Source of the DNA: CAYOLL01 sp964404765 [NCBI: uncultured Gemmatimonadota bacterium]
Lineage (GTDB): Bacteria; 4572-55
Length of the DNA: 64,000 bases
Reading direction: 5' to 3'
Assembly: GCA_964404765.1 (NCBI GenBank)
Contig: CAYOLL010000011.1
Location: 1-64,000, forward strand
Notes under the pieces: generated by a model
What the model saw: only the letters and a program-made list of their open reading frames with translations
Databases searched by the model: none
Told to the model about the DNA's origin: nothing
Shown here: in pieces, positions 9,101 through 17,409 of the stretch
Numbering within the stretch: the stretch's first letter is position 1
Layout of the letters: each line of letters begins with the position of its first letter
Position numbers and translations under genes: made by a program

Positions 9101-10061
9101 CAATATTGGTATTATTAATGTACTTCGTAACGAAACAAACAATGCAATTGCAAGTTTTAATGAGGAGTTATCGATTAGTCAAAAGCTTGACTATACATTT
9201 GGAGTTTGCCAAGCAATTTGTAACATGGGTCAAGCCTACCTGAGTTCAGGTGATTTCAGCAGAGCATCCGAAAAATATGAAGAACTTATTCGGATAAGCA
9301 AGCAAGCTGGAAATATTAATTTTAGTTCACTCGGCATTGGCAATTTGGGCATCGTTCATTATCATCATGGCGACTATACCAAGGCGATTGAATGTTTTGA
9401 GGAAAAGTTACGCCTGAGTTATGAAACAGGCAACATGAATGAAATTTCCGCGGCAGTTGGCAATTTAGGCGTAATGTACGCGGAAATTGGCGATTATGAC
9501 AAAGCGCTACGCAGCCATCAGCGCAAGTTATTCTTGAGTCAGGAATTAGGAAATCGGGGCGGTATTGCGCTCGCGTATGGTAATATTGCCAACACCCTTA
9601 AAGCAATGGGAACCTACACGGATGCCCGCAATTACTATGAGCAAGCCATAGTGATCCTTCGTGATCTTAAAAGCAATTATCATTTAGTCGAATTTTTAAT
9701 CGAAAGCGCTGACTTGGAAACTCGTCAACAGAGCTGGCAAATTGCAATTCAACTCTTGGAAGAAGGTCTTAGTTTAGCTGAGCAGACCAAGCGAAATGAT
9801 TATATTTTAAAAAGCCAATTACTGCGAGAAAAAATCGACTTTATCAAAGGTGACCGGAACTCAGCGCTTCAAAATATAATTGCTATGACAGGCACAGTTA
9901 AGTCTTTGTCTGTGTTGAGTGATATTTATTATGAACTATGGCAAATGACCGGTAAAGCGGAGTACGCGGATAAAGCCAAAGAAACATATCGTCAATTATT
10001 CATTGAAACCCCAAAGGCGGAATATAAGCGCCGTCTTCAAGAATTGGAGAAATCCTTATGA
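6159..10061 (+). CDS. Soluble-adenylyl-cyclase-like protein: two class III cyclase domains, STAND ATPase, TPR repeats
   Basis: 1300 residues. The first cyclase homology domain (about 24-190) has FIDLSGFTAMTE and FAGDAFTAIF, which place both metal-binding aspartates. The second (about 235-410) reads FISFAGITA at the first metal position, so it has lost that aspartate and is probably a non-catalytic partner. An AAA_16/STAND ATPase follows (LVGRSEELQQI near 416, Walker A GEPGVGKS near 449, Walker B-like LILELEDLQWID), then TPR repeats from about 880 to 1280. This domain order is that of mammalian soluble adenylyl cyclase and its bacterial relatives. The stop overlaps the next start (ATGA), so the two are translationally coupled. 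The TPR part from about 9050 onward is visibly richer in A+T than the cyclase and ATPase parts. Product nucleotide and ligand are unknown. Confidence 0.85.
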   Translation: MKNILPGLIQNKFLAGSLQGTLQATAMFIDLSGFTAMTEALMRHGDEGAEIMSGILNRIFNPIVNHVYRSGGFISTFAGDAFTAIFPKKEVRPFDVLVCAKKIQAALKRFGRQQTRFGEFVIKGKIGISFGQVEWGIAGSEHKAYFFRGEAVDCCAKAEHCAEINDIIYDSAVQTQCPSKYLTAQSLPDGFFRLKTVEALTKIKPIKKPQAGRLRRTVAAQFFPEAVIGFAQQGEFRNVATVFISFAGITAKAELDALVSIAINQTETYGGYFNKIDFGDKGGVMVVVFGAPVAYENNTDRALDFILALCHEVADAARLKSLKLRAGITYGLAYAGFIGGLKRCEYTVIADVVNLAARFMAKAEFGQIWTSESIAKNAGSVFQFEPLGAFAFKGKSDNIPAYSLTGKQIRATQAFGGKLVGRSEELQQIAQAFAPLPAGKFGGIVYVYGEPGVGKSRLVYELKQQHADYLWLYLPCDGIQRKPFNPFLHCFRGLFNQDPEQNQAANREQFERVYQHLTQQMSDETQREELKRLQPFLAEFLGIVYEDSLFSQLDAKLRYDNTLYAIKETLKSVCALRPLILELEDLQWIDADSREAFKVLCRNIGDISLLIVCTSRYLDDESKPTLPIEGPTLAIDLNSLSEAGMTELAETLLNGPISPELRQNLKQKTEGNPFFVEQTLLYYREFGIIANADEVWRIVKDEAVIPSSINDLLISRIDRLSEKLKEAVQTASVLGSEFDIQLLQKVLGQISKSWKTAEVRTQLKEAEGVQVWSILSELRGIFAHALMHDVVYHMQLRSRLRLIHRTIAQIIEKLFEDDKKVYADLAYHYERAEETAKAIDYLHKAGDYARENYHNQAALDYFDRLLTLLQKQINMPLNDLTVEQVTADNHPLIEIFVDASLKRGNVSQTVGKVEQARQHLEIARKLAETLGDEDRITRANGEMGKWFYFQGKYPEAMACYQKQLEISKRLDIQKQIALALDNIGIINVLRNETNNAIASFNEELSISQKLDYTFGVCQAICNMGQAYLSSGDFSRASEKYEELIRISKQAGNINFSSLGIGNLGIVHYHHGDYTKAIECFEEKLRLSYETGNMNEISAAVGNLGVMYAEIGDYDKALRSHQRKLFLSQELGNRGGIALAYGNIANTLKAMGTYTDARNYYEQAIVILRDLKSNYHLVEFLIESADLETRQQSWQIAIQLLEEGLSLAEQTKRNDYILKSQLLREKIDFIKGDRNSALQNIIAMTGTVKSLSVLSDIYYELWQMTGKAEYADKAKETYRQLFIETPKAEYKRRLQELEKSL

Positions 10062-11521
10062 AAGTATCGTATTTTAAAAATTTTCGGTTCAGTTTTGTAG
10101 CAATGCTAATGTGTGCTAATCTCTTCGCTTTATTTGTAGGATTTGCTTATGCTGAACCACCCTTTGTTGTTCGCAACAGCCGCGGTGATACCCTGTTAAT
10201 TGTTGATGAAAATGCCATCATCTTAAAAAAGGCTTTAAAAGTCTATGAGGGCAATAAGCTTGTCTCAAACATTGGCGCCGATAGTGTTTTTTTTGATATT
10301 ACCGGTTCCGGCCGGGCCTTAGAAAGCAGTTTTAGTGTTGGCGGCGGTGGTGTGCGAGCAGGCGAGAAAGCCGAATTAATGCGCCTTACACCACACCAAT
10401 CCAACCAATTGTATGTAATTGAGCAAACATTAGCAAGCGATGACGGTGCTATTTGGGGACAACAAGCCGTCACGGATTATTATGGTGTGGGTGTATTTGG
10501 ACAAGGCGGTTGGACCGGGATGTTGGGCTATGTTTTCCCTTTTCCAACCGGTTTGGAGGAAAATGTGCAGGTCGATCCGGAACTCCGTGTTTATAATGGC
10601 GTCAAAGGAATTGTCTTCCCGAGGAATGACTTGCTTCGGAAGGGTGAATATCAGGGCGTTACCGGGTTTGCTCAGGGCAGCGCGTCGAACATCGGTGTTT
10701 ATGGAAACGCCGGCGGACTTGGTGACTATAATCCTAACTATGAAAACGACCAGGGCGATCTTAATTTTGGCGTCTTTGCCCGGGCCAGAGACGGTAACGA
10801 CGGAAATGTCGGGCTTTATGGGTACGCAAGTGGAGCGCCGACCGGTAACAATTTCGGTGTCTATGGGACTGTAAATGGTCTTCCCGGCGGAAAAAACTAT
10901 GGTGTATACGGTTATGCTACAGGCGGTTTTTTGCAAAGCTATGCAATATATGGTGAAGCCGGTAATGCTTCCAACGATTGGGCCGGCTGGTTTAAAGGAG
11001 ACATCAACGTAACAGGGAAGACCTACAACTTAAGTAGTGCAATGCGAATAGATAATCCACAGGACCCTGCAAATCAATATCTGGAGCATGCTGTAGTTCA
11101 TAGCGATGAATTAACAAATCTGTATAGCGGCAATATTGTATTGGATGGTAACGGGGAAGCGTTGGTGCAAATGCCGGATTGGTTTGACGCGCTTAACACG
11201 GAAGTGCGATATCAATTAACACCCATTGGTGCGTCTATGCCAAGCCTGTATATTGCCAAAGAGCTAAGCAAAGGTGAGTTCAAAATTGCCGGCGGTGTGG
11301 CAGGCAAGAAAGTGTCATGGGCATTGACCAGCGTACGCAAGGATCCTTATGCCAAAGCGCATCCCATGTCCGTTGAAGTGCAAAAATCGGCGGATGAACG
11401 CGGTAAGTATCTTTCGCCGGAGCTTTATAATCAACCGCTCGAAAAACAAATCGGTCGTATCGATCCCGAAGCACGGAAGCAAATAGAAAACGTCGGTACC
11501 AAACTTGAAAATCGTCAGTAA
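10058..11521 (+). CDS. Secreted protein with GVYG-type repeats
   Basis: Unrecognised secreted protein. An N-terminal signal peptide (hydrophobic LMCANLFALFVGFAYA) is followed by a central region of repeated short units (NIGVYGNAGG, NFGVFARARDG, NVGLYGYASG, NFGVYGTVNG, NYGVYGYATG, SYAIYGEAGN), a pattern seen in beta-rich fibre-like surface proteins. The C-terminal third (about 330-460) resembles a conserved region found with such repeats (LEHAVVHSDELTNLYSGN, VQMPDWFDALNTEVRYQL). The start overlaps the cyclase stop by four bases, so it is the second gene of that operon. Inference: an extracellular partner or target of the signalling protein. No enzymatic motif is seen. Confidence 0.65.
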   Translation: MKVSYFKNFRFSFVAMLMCANLFALFVGFAYAEPPFVVRNSRGDTLLIVDENAIILKKALKVYEGNKLVSNIGADSVFFDITGSGRALESSFSVGGGGVRAGEKAELMRLTPHQSNQLYVIEQTLASDDGAIWGQQAVTDYYGVGVFGQGGWTGMLGYVFPFPTGLEENVQVDPELRVYNGVKGIVFPRNDLLRKGEYQGVTGFAQGSASNIGVYGNAGGLGDYNPNYENDQGDLNFGVFARARDGNDGNVGLYGYASGAPTGNNFGVYGTVNGLPGGKNYGVYGYATGGFLQSYAIYGEAGNASNDWAGWFKGDINVTGKTYNLSSAMRIDNPQDPANQYLEHAVVHSDELTNLYSGNIVLDGNGEALVQMPDWFDALNTEVRYQLTPIGASMPSLYIAKELSKGEFKIAGGVAGKKVSWALTSVRKDPYAKAHPMSVEVQKSADERGKYLSPELYNQPLEKQIGRIDPEARKQIENVGTKLENRQ

Positions 11522-11531
11522 GGAAGGTTTT

Positions 11532-12548
11532 ATGATCCGGATCAAGTCATGCTTGATAATTTTAGTGAGTTGGTTAGGGCTTACCTCTACCGCATACTCT
11601 GCAAACTCCATTATCGTAAACGCTTCCGGTAAAGTCGATTTCGGCGCAAATGCGTTTGTTGATATTGCCGGAGATTTTACCAATAAAAGCCTTGCGTTCA
11701 ATCCGGGAAGCGCCACCGTCAAGTTTTACGGCAGCCAAACCGGCGTGGTTAGCGGTACTGTCCCGCCGACCTTCAGCAAAGTGATTGTCAATAAATCCGG
11801 CGCAGCCATCGTTCAACTCAACACCGATGTCACCATCTCCAATAGCCTGACGTTTCTGGACGGCAATATCCAAACCGGCGCAAAAACGCTGACTCTGGGC
11901 AATGCGGCTACCCTGACCGGCGAAGGGGCCGGGCAATATGTCGTCGGTAACTTAAAGACAACGCGCGCGGTTGGTACGGCGGCGTCAACATTGGGCGGGC
12001 TTGGCTTGCAGTTGAGCAATGGCGCAGATGATCTCGGTCAAGTGACGGTGACGCGCGTCGCCGGCCCGACGGGAGTGACCCAGATCGGCGGCGTCAACGG
12101 CATTGCCCGGAACTGGCAAATCGGCTCGGAGCGCCAGCCGCTGCATGGCCGTGACATCACATTTAATTGGGTGCAGGACAATGATAATGGACTGAACTTG
12201 GCTTCCCTGCAGGTCTGGCGTGGTTCGGGCAATCTGTGGTATAAAGTAGGGTCAAACAAAAACGGCGTCGCCCGATCCGTAACGGTTAACACCGTCGCTT
12301 TTTCCACCTGGACGATGAATAACACCGTCGGGCGCGACAGCCGCGACATCAATGGCGACGGAGAACGCACGGTAGCGGATATCTTCGACATTGCCAATTA
12401 TGTTTTGACCGGCCAGGGTTTGGACAGTTATCAGCGACAATTGGCTGACCGGAATGTCGATAATACGATTAACATTAAAGACGTAGTGACGCTGGCCCAG
12501 CAATTTCGTGGCCGCGAAACCGGCGTTGATGTCGAAGTAATGGAATAG
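11532..12548 (+). CDS. Secreted beta-rich protein with C-terminal dockerin-like repeat pair
   Basis: A frame extends up to 11505, but the ATG at 11532 follows AAGGAAGG and begins a clear signal peptide (MIRIKSCLIILVSWLGLTSTAYS). The body (about 25-260) is rich in small and hydroxylated residues with repeated beta-strand patterns (VKFYGSQTGVVSG, ITISNSLTF-like units) typical of secreted beta-helix proteins. The C-terminus has two calcium-loop motifs, DINGDGERTVADIFDIANYV and DRNVDNTINIKDVVTLAQQF, the paired EF-like loops of a type I dockerin. Dockerins bind cohesins, but in FCB genomes many serve as C-terminal modules of exported proteins without a cellulosome. Third gene of the operon starting at 6159. 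Confidence 0.75.
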   Translation: MIRIKSCLIILVSWLGLTSTAYSANSIIVNASGKVDFGANAFVDIAGDFTNKSLAFNPGSATVKFYGSQTGVVSGTVPPTFSKVIVNKSGAAIVQLNTDVTISNSLTFLDGNIQTGAKTLTLGNAATLTGEGAGQYVVGNLKTTRAVGTAASTLGGLGLQLSNGADDLGQVTVTRVAGPTGVTQIGGVNGIARNWQIGSERQPLHGRDITFNWVQDNDNGLNLASLQVWRGSGNLWYKVGSNKNGVARSVTVNTVAFSTWTMNNTVGRDSRDINGDGERTVADIFDIANYVLTGQGLDSYQRQLADRNVDNTINIKDVVTLAQQFRGRETGVDVEVME

Positions 12549-12647
12549 CGCCTGCTCAATCTTTGACTGGCTTTCACCCCAAATGCAGTATTTATCGTCA
12601 AAAGGCGCATCACTTCCACGAAAATAAACCAGTGATTGCAATAGCAA

Positions 12648-15600
12648 TCAACCCTTCTCCATCTCCCGCTCCTCAAACTTCACCGACACTAACCGCGAGA
12701 CGCCCGGCTCTTCCATCGTCACGCCGTAGAGCCGGTCGGCGATTTCCATGGTGCGCTTGTTGTGAGTGATCATCACGAATTGCGAATGGCGGGTCAATTC
12801 GCGCAAAATTTTGGTGAAGCGGCCGATGTTGGCGTCGTCTAACGGCGCGTCGATTTCGTCTAAGATGCAGAACGGGCTGGGTTTGACCAGATAGATGGCA
12901 AACAACAGGGCAATGGCTGTCAGCGCCCGCTCGCCGGCCGATAGCAGGGTGATGCTCTGCGGCTTCTTGCCTTTGGGCCGGGCAATAATGTCGATGGACG
13001 CTTCCAGCAAGTCTACATTTTCCTCGATTTTCAAGTCCGCCTCGCCGCCTTCAAACAGGGTCACGAACATGTTGATAAAGTTCAGTCGAATCTGCTCGTA
13101 CGTCGTTCGGAAGCGCTCCCGCGCCTCTTTGTTGATCTCGCGCAGCGCCTTTTGCAACGAAGTTTTGGCCTCTTCCAAATCCTTTTTCTGCGTGGTCAGA
13201 AACTCGAACCGATCCGCTTCGGTCTTGTATTCTTCCAGCGCCATCAGGTTGACCGGCCCCAGGCCTTTCAGCCGCTGACGCAAATCCAGCGCGGTTTCTT
13301 CGCCCTTGTGCACATTAAGACCGCCATCCGTCTGCCAATCTTTAACAGCGGCCGGCGCTTCGGTAATCGCTTCTACATCAGCCTGATATTCTTCCAGCAA
13401 TCGGGCCTTAATATTTTGCCGTTCCTGTTGCAGATGGGCCAATCGCAGCTCGATTTCATGCTCTTTTAGCTGCGCGTCTTCCCGTTCTTTGCGAACATGG
13501 CGAATCACCTTCTCAATGTCCTGAACTTGATTGGTTACCGTTTGCACAACACTATGTAGCTCGTCTGCCAGTTTGCGCTGATCTTCTTCTTTTCGGTGCC
13601 GCTCTTCCAATGAAATAGCCAGCACGCCATTACGCGACTTTAAGACTTCAATCTGCCTGCGGGCTTCCGCGCCTTCCTGCTCGTGGCGGACAATAATCTT
13701 TTCAGCGTCCTGCCGTGCCTCAGCGATGCGGCTCAAATCCGATTGCAGTTTTTCCAGTTGACCTTCGGCGGAAATCAAATCAATCTGAGCCTTATTCAAC
13801 TGCGACGCCAGTTGCCCGGCTTTTTGGCGCACACCTTGCAACGTCTCGCGGGCGGTTTTCAACGCCTCTTCGGCCTGTTGGCTTTCCTTTGCCGCCTGCT
13901 GAAAAGCCAAATCCACCTGCCGAATCTTTTCGCCCGTCAGCTTTTGCTCGTTCCGCTGCTTATCGACCGTCACGCTCAACTCTTCCTGGCGCTGATCCAG
14001 CGATCCGACCTGAAAAGTCAGGGCCTGAATCTGCCGCTCCATGGTCGTCGCCTTTTGCCGCTGTCGATTCAGCGTCTCCTGATCGTCTTTTTGCTGCTGA
14101 TTCAGTTCGTTTAACTCCGCCTCAAGCCGGGAGCGCTTTTGGCCTAATTCACTCAGCCGGATTTGCAAAGCTTCGGCCTCTTTGGACAGCGAGGCGATTT
14201 GCCGTTTGCGGGCCAACAGGCTGCTATCCTTGCCCTGCTGCCCGTGCCCGCCGGTGATGATTCCCGTCCGCTCGACCGTTTCGCCGTTCAGCGTGGCCAG
14301 GTCCCATTGCGGATAATTTTTGTTGATGCGCATGGCCGTCGCCAGATCGTCCACGATCACGGTTTGGGCCAGTAAAATCCGGGCCAAATCGCCCGCCGGG
14401 CCTTTTGCTTCAATCAAATCCGCCGCCACGCCGCGCACACCCGCTTCGCGCAAAATATCGGAGTCGCGAACTTCCGTTGGCGAGGAATCCGACCGGACTT
14501 GCAAACTGAAGTTTGCTACTCCCGCGCCTTTTTCTAAGGGGGAATCCGTCGCATAAAAACCGGCTTGCCCGGCCTTATCCTTTTGCAAAGCTTCGATACC
14601 GGCCAAAATCGTCTCCGGTTTATCGGCAATAATGACCTGCACTTTTTGACCCAACGCCGCCTCAATCGCCGTCTCAAACTCCGGCTTCGTCGAAACGTAA
14701 TCGGCCAGTACGCCGGCCAGACCGTCTAAGCCCCGTCCTGAGCCTGTCGAAGGGCGCGTCATAAGCTGCCGCACGCCTTTTTGGAAACCTTCAAAACGAT
14801 TCTGCAAATCCTCCAGCACCTTTAAGTTGGACTTGACCGAGGCCGCCTGCTCGCGATCCTGCTGCTCTTGCCGGGCAAGCTCGTTGCGCTGTGCCTGCTT
14901 GCGCTCCATTTCCGTCGTGCGGGATTTGATTTGATCGGTTAAGCGCTGCGCCGTTTTGTTGACTTCCTCAAAATCTTTGGTCAGTTGGGTCAACTCTTTC
15001 TGGCGGGTTTGGCGCTCCTCGGCCATCGAGGCCAACTGCCGTTCGCCCTGCTGAAGCTGGACGGTCAAATCCTGAGCGCGCTGTTTAAAGTTTTTTAAAT
15101 CATTCTCCAGGCCGAGCCGCTGCCGCAAAATCTCGCGCGTCTTCTCTTCAATCGTAATAATCTGCTTCTCGTGGACTTTGGTGTCTTCCGTTGCCCGGTC
15201 GCGCTCGACTTTGATGTGCTGAAACTGCTTTTGTAACTGACCGATTTTTTCTTGGGTGGCCGCGATGCCGCGTTCCGTCTCCACGCTGTCCTTTTTCAGC
15301 CGCTCCACTTTCGATTTCAGACCTTCGCGTTCCTGATCGAAGCGCGTGATTTGTGTTTCCAATGACTTCTGCCGCTCGCGGTTGACCAGCAATTCCTCGT
15401 CCAATTTGCGGGTTTCCTGCGCCATTTGAGCCAAAACCTGGCGGGCTTTGGTGGCATTTTCCTCTTGCCCAAGCATCTGTTGCCGTAGTGTTTCGATTTC
15501 GGCCTCGCGGCTTTCGATAGCCACGCCAAAACCGCTGATTTTATCGCCCAAATCCTGCTGTTGGCGCAGCAACGGCTTTTCTTCCGCCAGCAATTGATGA

Positions 15601-16301
15601 AACTTGGCATAGGCCAGCGCCGTCTCCACGGCCAGCAAATCGTTGGAATACTGCTGATACATTTCCGCCCGCTTGACCTGCCGCTTGAGCGAATTGACCT
15701 GCTTGTCCACCTCGGTCACAATATCCTCGAGGCGGATCAAATCGGTTTCGGTGGCGGCCAATTTCTTTAAGGTGGACTTGCGGCGGGCTTTGTATTTCAT
15801 GATGCCGGCGGCCTCGTCAAACAGAAAGCGGCGGTCTTCGGTGCGGTCGCTCAGGATGGAATCGACCATGCTCCGTTCCAGCAGCGAATAGGCGTTGGTG
15901 CCCATGCCCGTGTCCAGAAACAAGTCCACAATATCCTTGAGCCGGCATTGCTTGCGATTGATCAGATATTCGCTATCGCCGGAGCGGAACAGCCGCCGGG
16001 TCAGCGTCACGTCGGTGTATTCGAGCGGCAGCACGCCGCGGCTGTTGGTAAAGGTGATGGACACTTCGGCCATGCCCGTCGCCGCCCGCTCCTTGGTGCC
16101 GACAAAGATGACATCCTCCATCTTTTCGCAGCGCAGGCCGCGCGCATTCTGCTCGCCCAACACCCAGCGAATGGCCTCGCTGACATTGGACTTGCCGCAG
16201 CCGTTTGGCCCGATAATGGCCGTAATGCCGCTGCCGAAAGTCAATTCCGTTTTGTGATAAAAAGACTTAAAACCAACCACTTCCAAATGGGTGAGTTCCA
16301 C
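12648..16301 (-). CDS. smc: Chromosome segregation ATPase SMC
   Basis: Full-length SMC (1217 residues). It has the N-terminal ATPase half with Walker A GPNGCGKSN near residue 32, a long coiled coil (about 170-500), a hinge (about 515-680), a second coiled coil, and a C-terminal half with the signature LLSAGERALTAIALL and Walker B FCILDEIDAPLDD. It acts as a dimer with ScpA/ScpB to organise and separate the chromosome. The start is GTG at 16301 after GAGGT. Two short palindromic repeats lie in frame near the hinge: one encodes RPSTGSGRG just before the hinge, the other GVANFSLQV inside it. Neither breaks the frame. The gene is on the opposite strand to the upstream operon and has no scp genes next to it here. 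Confidence 0.97.
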   Translation of the reverse strand: MELTHLEVVGFKSFYHKTELTFGSGITAIIGPNGCGKSNVSEAIRWVLGEQNARGLRCEKMEDVIFVGTKERAATGMAEVSITFTNSRGVLPLEYTDVTLTRRLFRSGDSEYLINRKQCRLKDIVDLFLDTGMGTNAYSLLERSMVDSILSDRTEDRRFLFDEAAGIMKYKARRKSTLKKLAATETDLIRLEDIVTEVDKQVNSLKRQVKRAEMYQQYSNDLLAVETALAYAKFHQLLAEEKPLLRQQQDLGDKISGFGVAIESREAEIETLRQQMLGQEENATKARQVLAQMAQETRKLDEELLVNRERQKSLETQITRFDQEREGLKSKVERLKKDSVETERGIAATQEKIGQLQKQFQHIKVERDRATEDTKVHEKQIITIEEKTREILRQRLGLENDLKNFKQRAQDLTVQLQQGERQLASMAEERQTRQKELTQLTKDFEEVNKTAQRLTDQIKSRTTEMERKQAQRNELARQEQQDREQAASVKSNLKVLEDLQNRFEGFQKGVRQLMTRPSTGSGRGLDGLAGVLADYVSTKPEFETAIEAALGQKVQVIIADKPETILAGIEALQKDKAGQAGFYATDSPLEKGAGVANFSLQVRSDSSPTEVRDSDILREAGVRGVAADLIEAKGPAGDLARILLAQTVIVDDLATAMRINKNYPQWDLATLNGETVERTGIITGGHGQQGKDSSLLARKRQIASLSKEAEALQIRLSELGQKRSRLEAELNELNQQQKDDQETLNRQRQKATTMERQIQALTFQVGSLDQRQEELSVTVDKQRNEQKLTGEKIRQVDLAFQQAAKESQQAEEALKTARETLQGVRQKAGQLASQLNKAQIDLISAEGQLEKLQSDLSRIAEARQDAEKIIVRHEQEGAEARRQIEVLKSRNGVLAISLEERHRKEEDQRKLADELHSVVQTVTNQVQDIEKVIRHVRKEREDAQLKEHEIELRLAHLQQERQNIKARLLEEYQADVEAITEAPAAVKDWQTDGGLNVHKGEETALDLRQRLKGLGPVNLMALEEYKTEADRFEFLTTQKKDLEEAKTSLQKALREINKEARERFRTTYEQIRLNFINMFVTLFEGGEADLKIEENVDLLEASIDIIARPKGKKPQSITLLSAGERALTAIALLFAIYLVKPSPFCILDEIDAPLDDANIGRFTKILRELTRHSQFVMITHNKRTMEIADRLYGVTMEEPGVSRLVSVKFEEREMEKG
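14498..14520. repeat. GCAAACTTCAGTTTGC-family repeat inside smc
   Basis: The core TTGCAAACTGAAGTTTGC also occurs between genes at 22076-22136 and 59172-59286. Here it lies in frame in the SMC hinge coding region, encoding about six residues (ANFSLQ). Confidence 0.75.
14732..14757. repeat. CCTGAGCCTGTCGAAGGG-family repeat inside smc
   Basis: Read on the coding strand it gives the PSTGSG stretch just before the hinge. The same core is in three other coding positions in this window (20984-21007, 28779-28806, 29418-29442). Confidence 0.75.
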
Positions 16302-16376
16302 AGGTTACCTCGTTAAAAGATTAAAAACAGGTGGATAGACTATAGGCTTTTAGGCTTTTAGCCTGAATTGCTCTCA

Positions 16377-16787
16377 TTATAAACCGACAACGCCATTTTG
16401 GACTAAATCGGTTTTGAGTGTCTGCCAAAGTTCCTGCGCCGTTTTGACGGCTTTGTTCGCGTCAGTCGGCGTCGCGGCCGGCCAATTTCCCGGATAGCGG
16501 GATTCAACAGCCCATTCGGTTAACTCGGACAAATCCGGCTGGGTTGTGTGAACTGTCCAATGATGCGGCAATAAATTTCGTAAAGCATCCAAGTCGTGGC
16601 TACGCGGAAAACCTGTCCCAATTGCAATCAACGACGTTTTCAGCATTTTTTCGGCGGCTTGCTGCGCCAACCAACAGATGTGGCGCGGCGGCGCGATAAA
16701 AGGCTGATTCAGCAATTGCTCCGCGGCGGATAAGTCTTCCTGCGCGTAAGTCAGCCAGTTTTTGGCTTCAGGCGTGAGGCTGTTCAT
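16377..16787 (-). CDS. HEPN domain protein (toxin-like partner of the adjacent nucleotidyltransferase)
   Basis: 136 residues, all-helical. It opens with the HEPN pattern AKNWLTYAQEDLSAAEQLL and continues with CWLAQQAAEKMLKTSL, KxHDL-like RSHDLDALRN and a C-terminal ESRYPGNW. HEPN proteins of minimal HEPN/MNT pairs are RNases or regulators held in check by their partner. The start overlaps the upstream MNT gene by 20 nt, the usual arrangement. An exact R-x4-6-H RNase motif is not obvious, so activity is uncertain. Confidence 0.8.
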   Translation of the reverse strand: MNSLTPEAKNWLTYAQEDLSAAEQLLNQPFIAPPRHICWLAQQAAEKMLKTSLIAIGTGFPRSHDLDALRNLLPHHWTVHTTQPDLSELTEWAVESRYPGNWPAATPTDANKAVKTAQELWQTLKTDLVQNGVVGL

Positions 16788-17091
16788 ACAACACTTTCCC
16801 TTCCCGTAAGGCCGGGCCTAAAAATGAGCCGATTTGCGTTTTGCTTTCTTTAATTTCCTCCGGCGTTGTGACAAAAATATCCTTGCTGATCGGCATATCC
16901 GTGAGCAGACGGCGAATGGCCACCGCGCTGTGCCGCTTGTTGACCGTATACGGCAAAACAACCAGCAAATCAATATCGCTGTCCGGCCCGGCCACACCCC
17001 GCGCATACGAGCCAAACAAAATGATCTGAAGCGGCTGAACCTGCCGGACAATGCGGGTAATCATTTCATTGAGATAGGCTTCAGTGGGCAT
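16768..17091 (-). CDS. Minimal nucleotidyltransferase (MNT) paired with HEPN
   Basis: 107 residues with the nucleotidyltransferase signature LFGSYARG followed by GPDSDIDLLVVL, so the catalytic GSY and DxD are present. Such proteins AMPylate and silence their HEPN partner in MntA/HepT-type pairs. It precedes and overlaps the HEPN gene. Its start sits on the tail of a small relic frame ending at 17081. Confidence 0.85.
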   Translation of the reverse strand: MPTEAYLNEMITRIVRQVQPLQIILFGSYARGVAGPDSDIDLLVVLPYTVNKRHSAVAIRRLLTDMPISKDIFVTTPEEIKESKTQIGSFLGPALREGKVLYEQPHA

Positions 17092-17254
17092 TCAAGACTC
17101 CATTCGAAGATGCTTGATTACATACTTTATTAAATTCCGCGCCCAATATGGCATTTTTATGAAAGGCCTGGGATTGAGTCATTGTTAAAACTCCTTCAAA
17201 CAACCGCGCATCAAAATCATCCGCTAACCGAATCTTTCCCTTCAAGACGCGCCA
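17081..17254 (-). pseudogene. Relic of a small antitoxin-like gene
   Basis: A 58-codon open frame without a clear start reads LKGKIRLADDFDARL and then diverges. The motif KGKI-x-ADDFDAPL is the typical C-terminus of VapB/DUF2281-type antitoxins. A stop lies directly upstream and there is no toxin partner, so it is probably a decayed fragment. An internal ATG at 17182 follows AAGGAG and could give a 33-residue peptide. The rest of the gap 17255-17409 holds only the promoter described next. Confidence 0.35.
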
Positions 17255-17336
17255 TCAACCTAAATTCCTGACCCGGACTTGTCAAGCTTTTCTCTTCATC
17301 CGCCGTACACGACCACGCCACGCCGGATTTTTCCTG

Positions 17337-17365
17337 TTGCCATTGCCGTCGGTTTCTGTTACAAT
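17337..17365 (+). promoter_or_regulatory. Sigma-70-like promoter for the ATPase/NACHT cluster
   Basis: TTGCCA at 17337-17342 and TACAAT at 17360-17365 with a 17-nt spacer, about 45 nt before the ATG at 17410. Confidence 0.55.
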
Positions 17366-17409
17366 AAAGATGGGATTATTCTTACCAAACTTACACCGGA
17401 GTTCGCCCC

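Noticed and set aside
12549-12647. TGATTGCAATAGCAATCA hairpin between the dockerin and smc genes as a terminator
   Set aside because: The stem is short and A+T rich with no T-run in the direction of either gene.
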